Assembly: GCA_037013495.1 (NCBI GenBank)
Contig: CM072801.1
Coordinates: 86,909,816-86,973,815, forward strand
Length of the DNA: 64,000 nt
Direction of reading: 5' to 3'
Source: Hippophae tibetana
Lineage: Eukaryota > Streptophyta > Magnoliopsida > Rosales > Elaeagnaceae
Below are positions 12,478 to 26,300 of this stretch, piece by piece. The translations under genes were made by a program, and so were the position numbers. The number at the start of each line of letters is the position of its first letter. The first letter of the stretch is position 1. The notes under the pieces were generated by a model, which saw only the letters and a list, made by a program, of their open reading frames with translations, searched no databases and was not told the origin of the DNA.

Positions 12478-15400
12478 TTCAACCTTCTTTCTTCTTGAGA
12501 AAAATGAGAGAGCTAATACAGTTCACAGTGTGAAAAAAAGAAGGTGCTAATTGGGGTTGTAACGTAAAATTGTTATAACTTTTAATTTGTGCATCGTAGT
12601 GACTACTATAATATATCAAATATGAAGCTCGTTTCGATGCCTAAAAACGCACCGTAGCAATAGCATATTTCCTCGGTTTTTGTCAATCCCAAATTTCCTG
12701 GTTCATACAACCTAATGACTTCTTAAAATTTGGTCGCACCTTATTTCGTTGTAATCTGTTCTTGCACTTTAGGATTCCATTTTTTTCACCTTAGCCATAT
12801 TCTTAGTAATTCAATCTTTCTTATTCTTTTCAGTTCCAGGGTTGTTAGATTTTTCGCAAAATGGATTCACATCGGTTGGAATCATAGCCTTGTTTGCTCA
12901 AAATAGTGTATCTATCTTCAATTTTCTATTTTTTGAACTTCAGATTTAATAACATTTGTCCTTTGAAGGTTTTCTCCTTTCTTAAGTCACAAATTCCAAA
13001 AAATGAAAGAAATTGTGTCCCTAAAGTCTTGCCTTTTATTCCCATTCTGTTGATATTGTTTTCCACTTTGTATTTCATATCTTAGTTTTCTTTACAATTT
13101 CGGTATCTTTTATTTTTCTTTGTTTTATGTGTTCAACCTTCTTTCTTCTTGAGAAAAACGAGAGAGCTAATACAGTTCACAGTGTAAAAACAAAAAGAAG
13201 GTGTTAATTGGGGTTGTAACGTAAAATTGTTATAACTTTTAATTTGTGCATCGTAATGACTACTATAATATATCAAATATGAAGCTCGTTTCGATGCCTA
13301 AAAACGCACCGTAGCAATAGTATATTTCCACGGTTTTTGTCAACCCAAATTTCATGGTTCATACAACCTAATGATGTCTTAAAATTTGGTCGCACCTTAT
13401 TTCGTTGTAATCTGTTCTTGCACTTTAGGATTCCATTTTGTTCACCTTAGCCATATTCTTAGTAATTCAATCTTTCTTATTCCTTTCAATTCCAAGGTTG
13501 TTAGATTTTTCGCAAAATGGATTCACATCGGTTGGAATCATAGCCTTGTTTGCTAAAAATGGTGTATCTATCTTCATATTTATATTTTTTGAATTTTAGA
13601 TTTAAAAAAATTAGTCCTTTGAAGGTTTTCTCCTTTCTGAAGTAACAAATTCCAAAAAAATGAAAGAAATTGTGTCCTTAAAGACTTGTCTTTTATTCCC
13701 ATTCTGTTTACATTGTTTTCCACTTTGTATTTCATATCTTAGTTTTCTTTACAATTTCGGTATCTTTTATTTTTCTTTGTTTTATGTGTTCAACCTTCTT
13801 TCTTCTTGAGAAAAATGAGAGAGCTAATACAGTTCACAGTGTGAAAAAAAGAAGGTGCTAATTGGGGTTGTAACGTAAAATTGTTATAACTTTTAATTTG
13901 TGCATCGTAGTGACTACTATAATATATCAAATATGAAGCTCGTTTCGATGCCTAAAAACGCACCGTAGCAATAGCATATTTCCTCGGTTTTTGTCAATCC
14001 CAAATTTCCTGGTTCATACAACCTAATGACTTCTTAAAATTTGGTCGCACCTTATTTCGTTGTAATCTGTTCTTGCACTTTAGGATTCCATTTTTTTCAC
14101 CTTAGCCATATTCTTAGTAATTCAATCTTTCTTATTCTTTTCAGTTCCAGGGTTGTTAGATTTTTCGCAAAATGGATTCACATCGGTTGGAATCATAGCC
14201 TTGTTTGCTCAAAATAGTGTATCTATCTTCAATTTTCTATTTTTTGAACTTCAGATTTAATAACATTTGTCCTTTGAAGGTTTTCTCCTTTCTTAAGTCA
14301 CAAATTCCAAAAAATGAAAGAAATTGTGTCCCTAAAGTCTTGCCTTTTATTCCCATTCTGTTGATATTGTTTTCCACTTTGTATTTCATATCTTAGTTTT
14401 CTTTACAATTTCGGTATCTTTTATTTTTCTTTGTTTTATGTGTTCAACCTTCTTTCTTCTTGAGAAAAACGAGAGAGCTAATACAGTTCACAGTGTAAAA
14501 ACAAAAAGAAGGTGTTAATTGGGGTTGTAACGTAAAATTGTTATAACTTTTAATTTGTGCATCGTAATGACTACTATAATATATCAAATATGAAGCTCCT
14601 TTCGAAGCCTAAAAACGCACCGTAGCAATAGTATATTTCCACGGTTTTTGTCAACCCAAATTTCATGGTTCATACAACCTAATGATGTCTTAAAATTTGG
14701 TCGCACCTTATTTCGTTGAAATCTGTTCTTACACTTTAGGATTCCATTTTGTTCATCTTAGCCATATTCTTAGTAATTCAATCTTTCTTATTCCTTTCAG
14801 TTCCAAGGTTGTTAGATTTTTCGCAAAATGAATTCACATCGGTTGGAATCATAGCCTTGTTTGCTGAAAATGGTGTATCTATCTTCATATTTATATTTTT
14901 TGAATTATAGATTTAAAAAAATTAGTCCTTTGAAGGTTTTCTCCTTTCTGAAGTCACAAATTCCAAAAATATGAAAGAAATTGTGTCCTTAAAGACTTGT
15001 CTTTTATTCCCATTCTGTTTACATTGTTTTCGATTTTGTATTTCATATCTTAGTTTTCTTTACAATTTCGGTATCTTTTATTTTTCTTTGTTTTATGTGT
15101 TCAACCTTCTTTCATCTTGAGAAAAACCAGAGAGCTAATACAGTTCCCAGTGTGAAAACAAAAAGAAGGTGTTAATTGGGGTGGTAACGTAAAATTGTTA
15201 TAACTTTTAATTTGTGCATCGTAGTGACTACTATAATATATCAAATATGAAGCTCGTTTCGATGCCTAAAAACGCACCGTAGCAATAGCATATTTCCTCG
15301 GTTTTTGTCAATCCCAAATTTCCTGGTTCATACAACCTAATGACTTCTTAAAATTTGGTCGCACCTTATTTCGTTGTAATCTGTTCTTGCACTTTAGGAT

Positions 15401-17724
15401 TCCATTTTTTTCACCTTAGCCATATTCTTAGTAATTCAATCTTTCTTATTCTTTTCAGTTCCAGGGTTGTTAGATTTTTCGCAATATGGATTCACATCGG
15501 TTGGAATCATAGCCTTGTTTGCTCAAAATAGTGTATCTATCTTCAATTTTCTATTTTTTGAACTTCAGATTTAATAACATTTGTCCTTTGAAGGTTTTCT
15601 CCTTTCTTAAGTCACAAATTCCAAAAAATGAAAGAAATTGTGTCCTTAAAGTCTTGCCTTTTATTCCCATTCTGTTGATATTGTTTTCCACTTTGTATTT
15701 CATATCTTAGTTTTCTTTACAATTTCGGTATCTTTTATTTTTCTTTGTTTTATGTGTTCAACCTTCTTTCTTCTTGAGAAAAACGAGAGAGCTAATACAG
15801 TTCACAGTGTAAAAACAAAAAGAAGGTGTTAATTGGGGTTGTAACGTAAAATTGTTATAACTTTTAATTTGTGCATCGTAATGACTACTATAATATATCA
15901 AATATGAAGCTCCTTTCGAAGCCTAAAAACGCACCGTAGCAATAGTATATTTCCACGGTTTTTGTCAACCCAAATTTCATGGTTCATACAACCTAATGAT
16001 GTCTTAAAATTTGGTCGCACCTTATTTCGTTGTAATCTGTTCTTACACTTTAGGATTCCATTTTGTTCACCTTAGCCATATTCTTAGTAATTCAATCTTT
16101 CTTATTCCTTTCAATTCCAAGGTTGTTAGATTTTTCGCAAAATGGATTCACATCGGTTGGAATCATAGCCTTGTTTGCTAAAAATGGTGTATCTATCTTC
16201 ATATTTATATTTTTTGAATTTTAGATTTAAAAAAATTAGTCCTTTGAAGGTTTTCTCCTTTCTGAAGTAACAAATTCCAAAAAAATGAAAGAAATTGTGT
16301 CCTTAAAGACTTGTCTTTTATTCCCATTCTGTTTACATTGTTTTCCACTTTGTATTTCATATCTTAGTTTTCTTTACAATTTTGGTATCTTTTATTTTTC
16401 TTTGTTTTATGTGTTCAACCTTCTTTCTTCTTGAGAAAAACGAGAGAGCTAATACAGTTCACAGTGTGAAAAAAAGAAGGTGCTAATTGGGGTTGTAACG
16501 TAAAATTGTTATAACTTTTAATTTGTGCATCGTAGTGACTACTATAATATATCAAATATGAAGCTCGTTTCGATGCCTAAAAACGCACCGTAGCAATAGC
16601 ATATTTCCTCGGTTTTTGTCAATCCCAAATTTCCTGGTTCATACAACCTAATGACTTCTTAAAATTTGGTCGCACCTTATTTCGTTGTAATCTGTTCTTG
16701 CACTTTAGGATTCCATTTTTTTCACCTTAGCCATATTCTTAGTAATTCAATCTTTCTTATTCTTTTCAGTTCCAGGGTTGTTAGATTTTTCGCAAAATGG
16801 ATTCACATCGGTTGGAATCATAGCCTTGTTTGCTCAAAATAGTGTATCTATCTTCAATTTTCTATTTTTTGAACTTCAGATTTAATAACATTTGTCCTTT
16901 GAAGGTTTTCTCCTTTCTTAAGTCACAAATTCCAAAAAATGAAAGAAATTGTGTCCTTAAAGTCTTGCCTTTTATTCCCATTCTGTTGATATTGTTTTCC
17001 ACTTTGTATTTCATATCTTAGTTTTCTTTACAATTTCGGTATCTTTTATTTTTCTTTGTTTTATGTGTTCAACCTTCTTTCTTCTTGAGAAAAACGAGAG
17101 AGCTAATACAGTTCACAGTGTAAAAACAAAAAGAAGGTGTTAATTGGGGTTGTAACGTAAAATTGTTATAACTTTTAATTTGTGCATCGTAATGACTACT
17201 ATAATATATCAAATATGAAGCTCCTTTCGAAGCCTAAAAACGCACCGTAGCAATAGTATATTTCCACGGTTTTTGTCAACCCAAATTTCATGGTTCATAC
17301 AACCTAATGATGTCTTAAAATTTGGTCGCACCTTATTTCGTTGAAATCTGTTCTTGCACTTTAGGATTCCATTTTGTTCATCTTAGCCATATTCTTAGTA
17401 ATTCAATCTTTCTTATTCCTTTCAGTTCCAAGGTTGTTAGATTTTTCGCAAAATGAATTCACATGGGTTGGAATCATAGCCTTGTTTGCTGAAAATGGTG
17501 TATCTATCTTCATATTTATATTTTTTGAATTATAGATTTAAAAAAATTAGTCCTTTGAAGGTTTTCTCCTTTCTGAAGTCACAAATTCCAAAAATATGAA
17601 AGAAATTGTGTCCTTAAAGACTTGTCTTTTATTCCCATTCTGTTTACGTTGTTTTCCATTTTGTATTTCATATCTTAGTTTTCTTTACAATTTCGGTATC
17701 TTTTATTTTTCTTTGTTTTATGTG
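12478..17724. repeat. 2-unit higher-order repeat, four copies (U20-U27)
   Basis: Unit starts are 12478, 13132, 13789, 14443, 15100, 15757, 16414 and 17068. Odd members (U20, U22, U24, U26) share AATAGCATATTTCC, TTTCCTGGTTC, GACTTCTTAAAA, TTTGCTCAAAATAG and AATAACATTTGTCC. Even members (U21, U23, U25, U27) share GTAAAAACAAAAAG. The dimer period is 1311-1314 bp. U20 and U22 are especially close, sharing AAAAATGAGAGAGC and GTGTCCCTAAAG. U24 has the rare w-type first part seen before only in U17, so one dimer position was overwritten from a unit of that type. Confidence 0.83.
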
Positions 17725-20349
17725 TTCAACCTTCTTTCTTCTTGAGAAAAACCAGAGAGCTAATACAGTTCACAGTGTAAAAACAAAAAGAAGGTGTTAA
17801 TTGGGGTTGTAACGTAAAATTGTTATAACTTTTAATTTGTGCATCGTAATGACTACTATAATATATCAAATATGAAGCTCCTTTCCAAGCCTAAAAACGC
17901 ACCGTAGCAATAGTATATTTCCACGGTTTTTGTCAACCCAAATTTCATGGTTCATACAACCTAATGATGTCTTAAAATTTGGTCGCACCTTATTTCGTTG
18001 AAATCTGTTCTTGCACTTTAGGATTCCATTTTGTTCATCTTAGCCATATTCTTAGTAATTCAATCTTTCTTATTCCTTTCAGTTCCAAGGTTGTTAGATT
18101 TTTCGCAAAATGAATTCACATCGGTTGGAATCATAGCCTTGTTTGCTGAAAATGGTGTATCTATCTTCATATTTATATTTTTTGAATTATAGATTTAAAA
18201 AAATTAGTCCTTTGAAGGTTTTCTCCTTTCTGAAGTCACAAATTCCAAAAATATGAAAGAAATTGTGTCCTTAAAGACTTGTCTTTTATTCCCATTCTGT
18301 TTACGTTGTTTTCCATTTTGTATTTCATATCTTAGTTTTCTTTACAATTTCGGTATCTTTTATTTTTCTTTGTTTTATGTGTTCAACCTTCTTTCTTCTT
18401 GAGAAAAACCAGAGAGCTAATACACTTCATAGTGTGAAACAAAAAGAAGGTGTTAATTGGGGTTGTAACGTAAAATTGTTATAACTTTTAATTTGTGCAT
18501 CGTAATGACTACTATAATATATCAAATATGAAGCTCGTTTCGATGCCTAAAAACGCACCGTAGCAATAGTATATTTCCACGGTTTTTGTCAACCCAAATT
18601 TCATGGTTCATACAACCTAATGATGTCTTAAAATTTGGTCGCACCTTATTTCGTTGTAATCTGTTCTTGCACTTTAGGATTCCATTTTGTTCCACTTAGC
18701 CATATTCTTAGTAATTCAATCTTTCTTATTCCTTTCAGTTCCAAGGTTGTTAGATTTTTCGCAAAATGGATTCACATTGATTGGAATCATAGCCTTGTTT
18801 GCTGAAAATAGTGTATCTATCTTCAATTTTCTATTTTTTGAACTTCAGATTTAAAAACATTTGTCCTTTGAAGGTTTTCTCCTTTCTTAAGTCACAAATT
18901 CCAAAAAAATGAAAGAAATTGTGTCCTTAAAGTCTTGCCTTTTATTCCAATTCTGTTGACATTGTTTTCCACTTTGTATTTCATATCTTAGTTTTCTTTA
19001 AATTTTCGGTATCTTTTACTTTTCTTTGATTTATGTGTTCAACCTTCTTTCTTCTTAAGAAAAACCAAAGAGCTAATACAGTTCACAGTGTGAAACAAAA
19101 AGAAGGTGTTAATTGGGGTTGTAACGTAAAATTGTTATAACTTTTAATTTGTGCATCGTAATGACTACTATAATATATCAAATATGAAGCTCCTTTCGAT
19201 GCCTAAAAATGCACCGTAGCAATAGTATATTTCCATAGTTTTTGTCAACCCAAATTTCATGGTTCATACAACCTAATGATGTCTTAAAATTTGGTCGCAC
19301 CTTATTTCGTTGTAATCTGTTCTTGCACTTTAGGATTCCATTTTGTTCACCTTAGCCATATTCTTAGTAATTCAATCTTTCTTATTCCTTTCAGTTCCAA
19401 GGTTGTTAGATTTTTCGCAAAATGGATTCACATCGGTTGGAATCATAGTCTTGTTTGCTGAAAATAGTGTATCTATCTTCAATTTTCTATAAATTGAACT
19501 TCAGATTTAAAAACATTTGTCCTTTGAAGGTTTTCTCCTTTCTTAAGTCACAAATTCCAAAAAAATGAAAGAAATTGTGTCCTTAAAGTCTTGCCTTTTA
19601 TTCCCATTCTGTTGACATTGTTTTCCACTTTGTATTTCATATCTTAGTTTTCATTAAATTTTCGGTATCTTTTACTTTTCTTTGCTTAATGTGTTCAACC
19701 TTCTTTCTTCTTAAGAAAAACCAAAGAGCTAATACAGTTCACAGTGTGAAACAAAAAGAAGGTGTTAATTGGGGTTGTAAGGTAAAATTGTTATAACTTT
19801 TAATTTGTGCATCGTAATGACTACTATAATATATCAAATATGAAGCTCCTTTCGAAGCCTAAAAACGCACCGTAGCAATAGTATATTTCCTCGGTTTTTG
19901 TCAAACCAAATTTCTTGATTCATACAACCTAATGATGTCTTAAAATTTGGTCGCACCTTATTTCGTTGTAATCTGTTCTTGCACTTTAGGATTCCATTTT
20001 GTTCACCTTAGCCATATTCTTAGTAATTCAATCTTTCTTATTCCTTTCAGTTCCAAGGTTGTTAGATTTTTCGCAAAATGGATTCACATCGGTTGCAATC
20101 ATAGCCTTCTTTGCTTAAAATAGTGTATCTATCTTCAATTTTCTATTTTTTGAACTTCAGATTTAAAAACATTTGTCCTTTGAAGGTTTTCTCCTTTTTT
20201 AAGTCACAAATTCCAAATAAATGAAAGAAATTGTGTCCTTAAAGTCTTGCCTTTTATTCCCATTCTGTTGATATTGTTTTCCACTTTGTATTTCATATCT
20301 TAGTTTTCTTTACAATTTCGGTATCTTTTATTTTTCTTTGTTTTATGTG
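17725..20349. repeat. Satellite units U28-U31, return of left-hand subtypes
   Basis: Unit starts are 17725, 18382, 19038 and 19694. U28 is x-like but has ACCAGAGAGC. U29 begins z-like (ACACTTCATAG) and ends with ACTTTTCTTTGATTTATG, the ending typical of the left-hand s units. U30 and U31 carry TTAAGAAAAACCAAAG, and U30 also has CCATAGTTTTTG and AATGCACC, so it belongs with U3 and U8 about 14-18 kb away. U31 has private variants such as TTGTAAGGTAAAA, GTCAAACCAAATTTC and TTGCAATCATAG. The block shows that related subtypes are scattered along the array as well as lying next to each other. Confidence 0.78.
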
Positions 20350-23300
20350 TTTAACCTTCTTTCTTCTTGAGAAAAACGAGAGAGCTAATACAGTTCACAG
20401 TGTAAAAACAAAAAGAAGGTGTTAATTGGGGTTGTAATGTAAAATTGTTATAACTTTTAATTTGCGCATTGTAATGACTACTATAATATATCAAATATGA
20501 AGCTCGTTTCGATGCCTAAAAATGCACCGTAGCAATAGTATATTTCCTCGGTTTTTGTCAACCCAAATTTCATGGTTCATACAACCTAATGATGTCTTAA
20601 AATTTGGTCGCACCTTATTTCGTTGAAATCTGTTCTTGCACTTTAGGATTCCATTTTGGTCATCTTAGCCATATTCTTAGTAATTCAATCTTTCTTATTC
20701 CTTTCAATTCTAAGGTTGTTAGATTTTTCGCAAAATGGATTCACATCGGTTGGAATCATAGCCTTGTTTGCTGAAAATGGTGTATCTGTCTTCATATTTA
20801 TATTTTTTGAATTTTAGATTTAAAAAAATTAGTCCTTTGAAGATTTTCTCCTTTCTGAAGTAAGAAATTCCAAAAAAATGAAAGAAATTGTGTCCTTAAA
20901 GACTTGTCTTTTATTCCCATTTTGTTTACATTGTTTTCCATTTTGTATTTCATATCTTAGTTTTCTTTACAATTTCGGTATCTTTTATTTTTCTTTGTTT
21001 TATGTGTTCAACCTTCTTTCTTCTTGAGAAAAACGAGAGAGCTAATACAGTTCACAGTGTAAAAACAAAAAGAAGGTGTTAATTGGGGTTGTAACGTAAA
21101 ATTGTTATAACTTTTAATTTGTGCATCGTAATGACTACTATAATATATCAAATATGAAGCTCCTTTCGAAGCCTAAAAACGCACCGTAGCAATAGTATAT
21201 TTCCACGGTTTTTGTCAACCCAAATTTCATGGTTCATACAACCTAATGATGTCTTAAAATTTGGTCGCACCTTATTTCGTAGAAATCTGTTCTTGCACTT
21301 TAGGATTCCATTTTGTTCATCTTAGCCATATTCTTAGTAATTCAATCTTTCTTATTCCTTTCAATTATAAGGTTGTTAAATTTTTCGCAAAATGGATTCA
21401 CATCGGTTGGAATCATAGCCTTGTTTGCTAAAAATGGTGTATCTATCTTCATATTTATATTTTTTGAATTTTAGATTTAAAAAAATTAGTCCTTTGAAGG
21501 TTTTCTCCTTTCTGAAGTAACAAATTCCAAAAAAATGAAAGAAATTGTGTCCTTAAAGACTTGTCTTTTATTCCCATTCTGTTTACATTGTTTTCCACTT
21601 TGTATTTCATATCTTAGTTTTCTTTACAATTTCGGTATCTTTTATTTTTCTTTGTTTTATGTGTTCAACCTTCTTTCTTCTTGAGAAAAACGAGAGAGCT
21701 AATACAGTTCACAGTGTGAAAAAAAGAAGGTGCTAATTGGGGTTGTAACGTAAAATTGTTATAACTTTTAATTTGTGCATCGTAGTGACTACTATAATAT
21801 ATCAAATATGAAGCTCGTTTCGATGCCTAAAAACGCACCGTAGCAATAGTATATTTCCTCGGTTTTTGTCAACCCAAATTTCATGGTTCATACAACCTAA
21901 TGATGTCTTAAAATTTGGTCGCACCTTATTTCGTTGAAATCTGTTCTTGCACTTTAGGATTCCATTTTGTTCATCTTAGCCATATTCTTAGTAATTCAAT
22001 CTTTCTTATTCCTTTCAGTTCCAGGGTTGTTAGATTTTTCGCAAAATGGATTCACATCGGTTGGAATCATAGCCTTGTTTGCTCAAAATAGTGTATCTAT
22101 CTTCAATTTTCTATTTTTTGAACTTCAGATTTAATAACATTTGTCCTTTGAAGGTTTTCTCCTTTCTTAAGTCACAAATTCCAAAAAATGAAAGAAATTG
22201 TGTCCTTAAAGTCTTGCCTTTTATTCCCATTCTGTTTAAGTTGTTTTCCATTTTGTATTTCATATCTTATTTTTCTTTACAATTTCGGTATCTTTTATTT
22301 TTCTTTGTTTTATGTGTTCAACCTTCTTTCCTCTTTTGAAAAACCAGAGAGCTAATACAGTTCACAGTGTGAAACAAAAAGAAGGTGTTAATTGGGGTTG
22401 TAACGTAAAATTGTTATAACTTTTAATTTGTGCATCGTAATGACTACTATAATATATCAAATATGAAGCTCGTTTCGATGCCTAAAAACGCACCGTAGCA
22501 ATAGTATATTTCCTCGGTTTTTGTCAACCCAAATTTCATGGTTCATACAACCTAATGATGTCTTAAAATTTGGTCGCACCTTATTTCGTTGAAATCTGTT
22601 CTTGCACTTTAGGATTCCATTTTGTTCATCTTAGCCATATTCTTAGTAATTCAATCTTTCTTATTCCTTTCAGTTCCAGGGTTGTTAGATTTTTCGCAAA
22701 ATGGATTCACATCAGTTGGAATCATAGCCTTGTTTGCTGAAAATAGTGTATCTATCTTCAATTTTCTATTTTTTGAACTTCAGATTTAAAAACATTTGTC
22801 CTTTGAAGGTTTTCTCCTTTCTTAAGTCACAAATTCCAAAAAAATGAAAGAAATTGTGTCCTTGAAGTCTTGCCTTTTATTCCCATTCTGTTGATATTGT
22901 TTTCCACTTTGTATTTCATATCTTAGTTTTCTTTACAATTTCGGTATCTTTTATTTTTCTTTGTTTTATGTGTTCAACCTTCTTTCTTCTTGAGAAAAAC
23001 GAGAGAGCTAATACAGTTCACAGTGTAAAAACAAAAAGAAGGTGTTAATTGGGGTTGTAATGTAAAATTGTTATAACTTTTAATTTGCGCATTCTAATAC
23101 CTACTATAATATATCAAATATGAAGCTCGTTTCGATGCCTAAAAATGCACCGTAGCAATAGTATATTTCCTCGGTTTTTGTCAACCCAAATTTCATGGTT
23201 CATACAACCTAATGATGTCTTAAAATTTGGTCGCACCTTATTTCGTTGAAATCTGTTCTTGCACTTTAGGATTCCATTTTGTTCATCTTAGCCATATTCT

Positions 23301-26300
23301 TAGTAATTCAATCTTTCTTATTCCTTTCAATTCCAAGGTTGTTAGATTTTTCGCAAAATGGATTCACATCGGTTGGAATCATAGCCTTGTTTGCTGAAAA
23401 TGGTGTATCTATCTTCATATTTATATTTTTTGAATTTTAGATTTAAAAAAATTAGTCCTTTGAAGGTTTTCTCCTTTCTGAAGTAACAAATTCCAAAAAA
23501 ATGAAAGAAATTGTGTCCTTAAAGACTTGTCTTTTATTCCCATTCTGTTTACATTGTTTTCCATTTTGTATATCATATCTTTGTTTTCTTTACAATTTCG
23601 GTATCTTTTATTTTTCTTTGTTTTATGTGTTCAACCTTCTTTCTTCTTGAGAAAAACGAGAGAGCTAATACAGTCCACAGTGTGAGAAAAAGAAGGTGCT
23701 AATTGGGGTTGTAACGTAAAATTGTTATAACTTTTAATTTGTGCATCGTAGTGACTACTATAATATATCAAATATGAAGCTCGTTTCGATGCCTAAAAAT
23801 GCACCGTAGCAATAGTATATTTCCTCGGTTTTTGTCAATCCCAAATTTCATGGTTCATACAACCTAATGACTTCTTAAAATTTGGTCGCACCTTATTTCG
23901 TTGTAATCTGTTCTTGCACTTTAGGATTCCATTTTTTTCACCTTAGCCATATTCTTAGTAATTCAATCTTTCTTATTCCTTTCAATTCCAAGGTTGTTAG
24001 ATTTTTCGCAAAATGGATTCACATCGGTTGGAATCATAGCCTTGTTTGCTAAAAATGGTGTATCTATCTTCATATTTATATTTTTTGAATTTTAGATTTA
24101 AAAAAATTAGTCCTTTGAAGGTTTTCTCCTTTCTGAAGTAACAAATTCCAAAAAAATGAAAGAAATTGTGTCCTTAAAGACTTGTCTTTTATTCCCATTC
24201 TGTTTACATTGTTTTCCATTTTGTATTTCATATCTTTGTTTTCTTTACAATTTCGGTATCTTTTATTTTTCTTTGTTTTATGTGTTCAACCTTCTTTCTT
24301 CTTGAGAAAAACGAGAGAGCTAATACAGTCCACAGTGTGAGAAAAAGAAGGTGCTAATTGGGGTTGTAACGTAAAATTGTTATAACTTTTAATTTGTGCA
24401 TCGTAGTGACTACTATAATATATCAAATATGAAGCTCGTTTCGATGCCTAAAAACGCACCATAGCAATAGTATATTTCCTCGGTTTTTGTCAATCCCAAA
24501 TTTCATGGTTCATACAACCTAATGACTTCTTAAAATTTGGTCGCACCTTATTTCGTTGTAATCTGCTCTTGCACTTTAGGATTCCATTTTTTTCACCTTA
24601 GCCATATTCTTAGTAATTCAATCTTTCTTATTCCTTTCAATTCCAAGGTTGTTAGATTTTTCGCAAAATGGATTCACATCGGTTGGAATCATAGCCTTGT
24701 TTGCTGAAAATAGTGTATCTATCTTCAATTTTCTATTTTTTGAACTTCAGATTTAATAACATTTGTCCTTTGAAGGTTTTCTCCTTTCTTAAGTCACAAA
24801 TTCCAAAAAATGAAAGAAATTGTGTCCTTAAAGTCTTGCCTTATATTCCCATTCTATTGATATTGTTTTCCACTTTGTATTTCATATCTTAGTTTTCTTT
24901 ACAATTTCGATATCTTTTATTTTTCTTTGTTTTATGTGTTCAACCTTCTTTCTTCTTGAGAAAAACGAGAGAGCTAATACAGTTCACAGTGTAAAAACAA
25001 AAAGAAGGTGTTAATTGGGATTGTAACGTAAAATTGTTATAACTTTTAATTTGTGCATTGTAATGACTACTATAATATATCAAATATGAAGCTCGTTTCG
25101 ATGCCTAAAAATGCACCGTAGCAATAGTATATTTCCTCGGTTTTTGTCAACCCAAATTTCATGGTTCACACAACCTAATGATGTCTTAAAATTTGGTCGC
25201 ACCTTATTTCGTTGAAATCTGTTCTTGCAATTTAGGATTCCATTTTGTTCATCTTAGCCATATTCTTAGTAATTCAATCTTTCTTATTCCTTTCAATTCG
25301 AAGGTTGTTAGATTTTTCGCAAAATGGATTCACATCGGTTGGAATCATAGCCTTGTTTGCTGAAAATGGTGTATCTATCTTCATATTTATATTTTTTGAA
25401 TTTTAGATTTAAAAAAATTAGTCCTTTGAAGGTTTTCTCCTTTCTGAAGTAACAAATTCCAAAAAAATGAAAGAAATTGTGTCCTTAAAGACTTGTCTTT
25501 TATTCCCATTTTGTTTACATTGTTTTCCATTTTGTATTTCATATCTTAGTTTTCTTTACAATTTCGGTATCTTTTATTTTTCTTTGTTTTATGTGTTCAA
25601 CCTTCTTTCTTCTTGAGAAAAACCAGAGAGCTAATACAGTTCACAGTGTGAAACAAAAAGAAGGTGTTAATTGGGGTTGTAACGTAAAATTGTTATAACT
25701 CTTAATTTGTGCATCGTAATGACTACTATAAAATATCAAATATGAAGCTCCTTTCGATGCCTAAAAACACACCGTAGCAAAAGTATATTTCCTCCGTTTT
25801 TGTTAACCCAAATTTCATGGTTCATACAACCTAATGATGTCTTAAAATTTGGTCGCACCTTATTTCGTTGTAATCTGTTCTTGCACTTTAGGATTCCATT
25901 TTGTTCACCTTAGCCATATTCTTAGTAATTCAATCTTTCTTATTCCTTTCAGTTCCAAGGTTGTTAGATTTTTCGAAAAATGGATTCACATCGGTTGGAA
26001 TCATAGCCTTGTTTGCTGAAAATGGTGTATCTATCTTCATATTTATATTTTTTGAATTTTAGATTTAAAAAAATTAGTCCTTTGAAGGTTATCTCCTTTC
26101 TGAAGTCACAAATTCAAAAAAAATGAAAGAAATTGTGTCCTTAAAGACTTGTCTTTTATTCCTATTCTGTTTACATTGTTTACCATTTTGTATTTCATAT
26201 CTTAGTTTTCTTTACAATTTCGGTATCTTTTATTTTTCTTTGTTTTATGTGTTCAACCTTCTTTCTTCTTGAGAAAAGCCAGAGAGCTAATACAGTTCAC

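Noticed and set aside
22079-22339. Open frame of 86 codons and its many 63-codon relatives (for example 8957-9148, 14205-14396, 44384-44575)
   Set aside because: They start on TTG, recur only because the unit recurs, are broken by stops or frameshifts in most sister units, lack any domain, and have the low-complexity F/L/S/Y composition expected of T-rich DNA. No conserved frame is kept across units.
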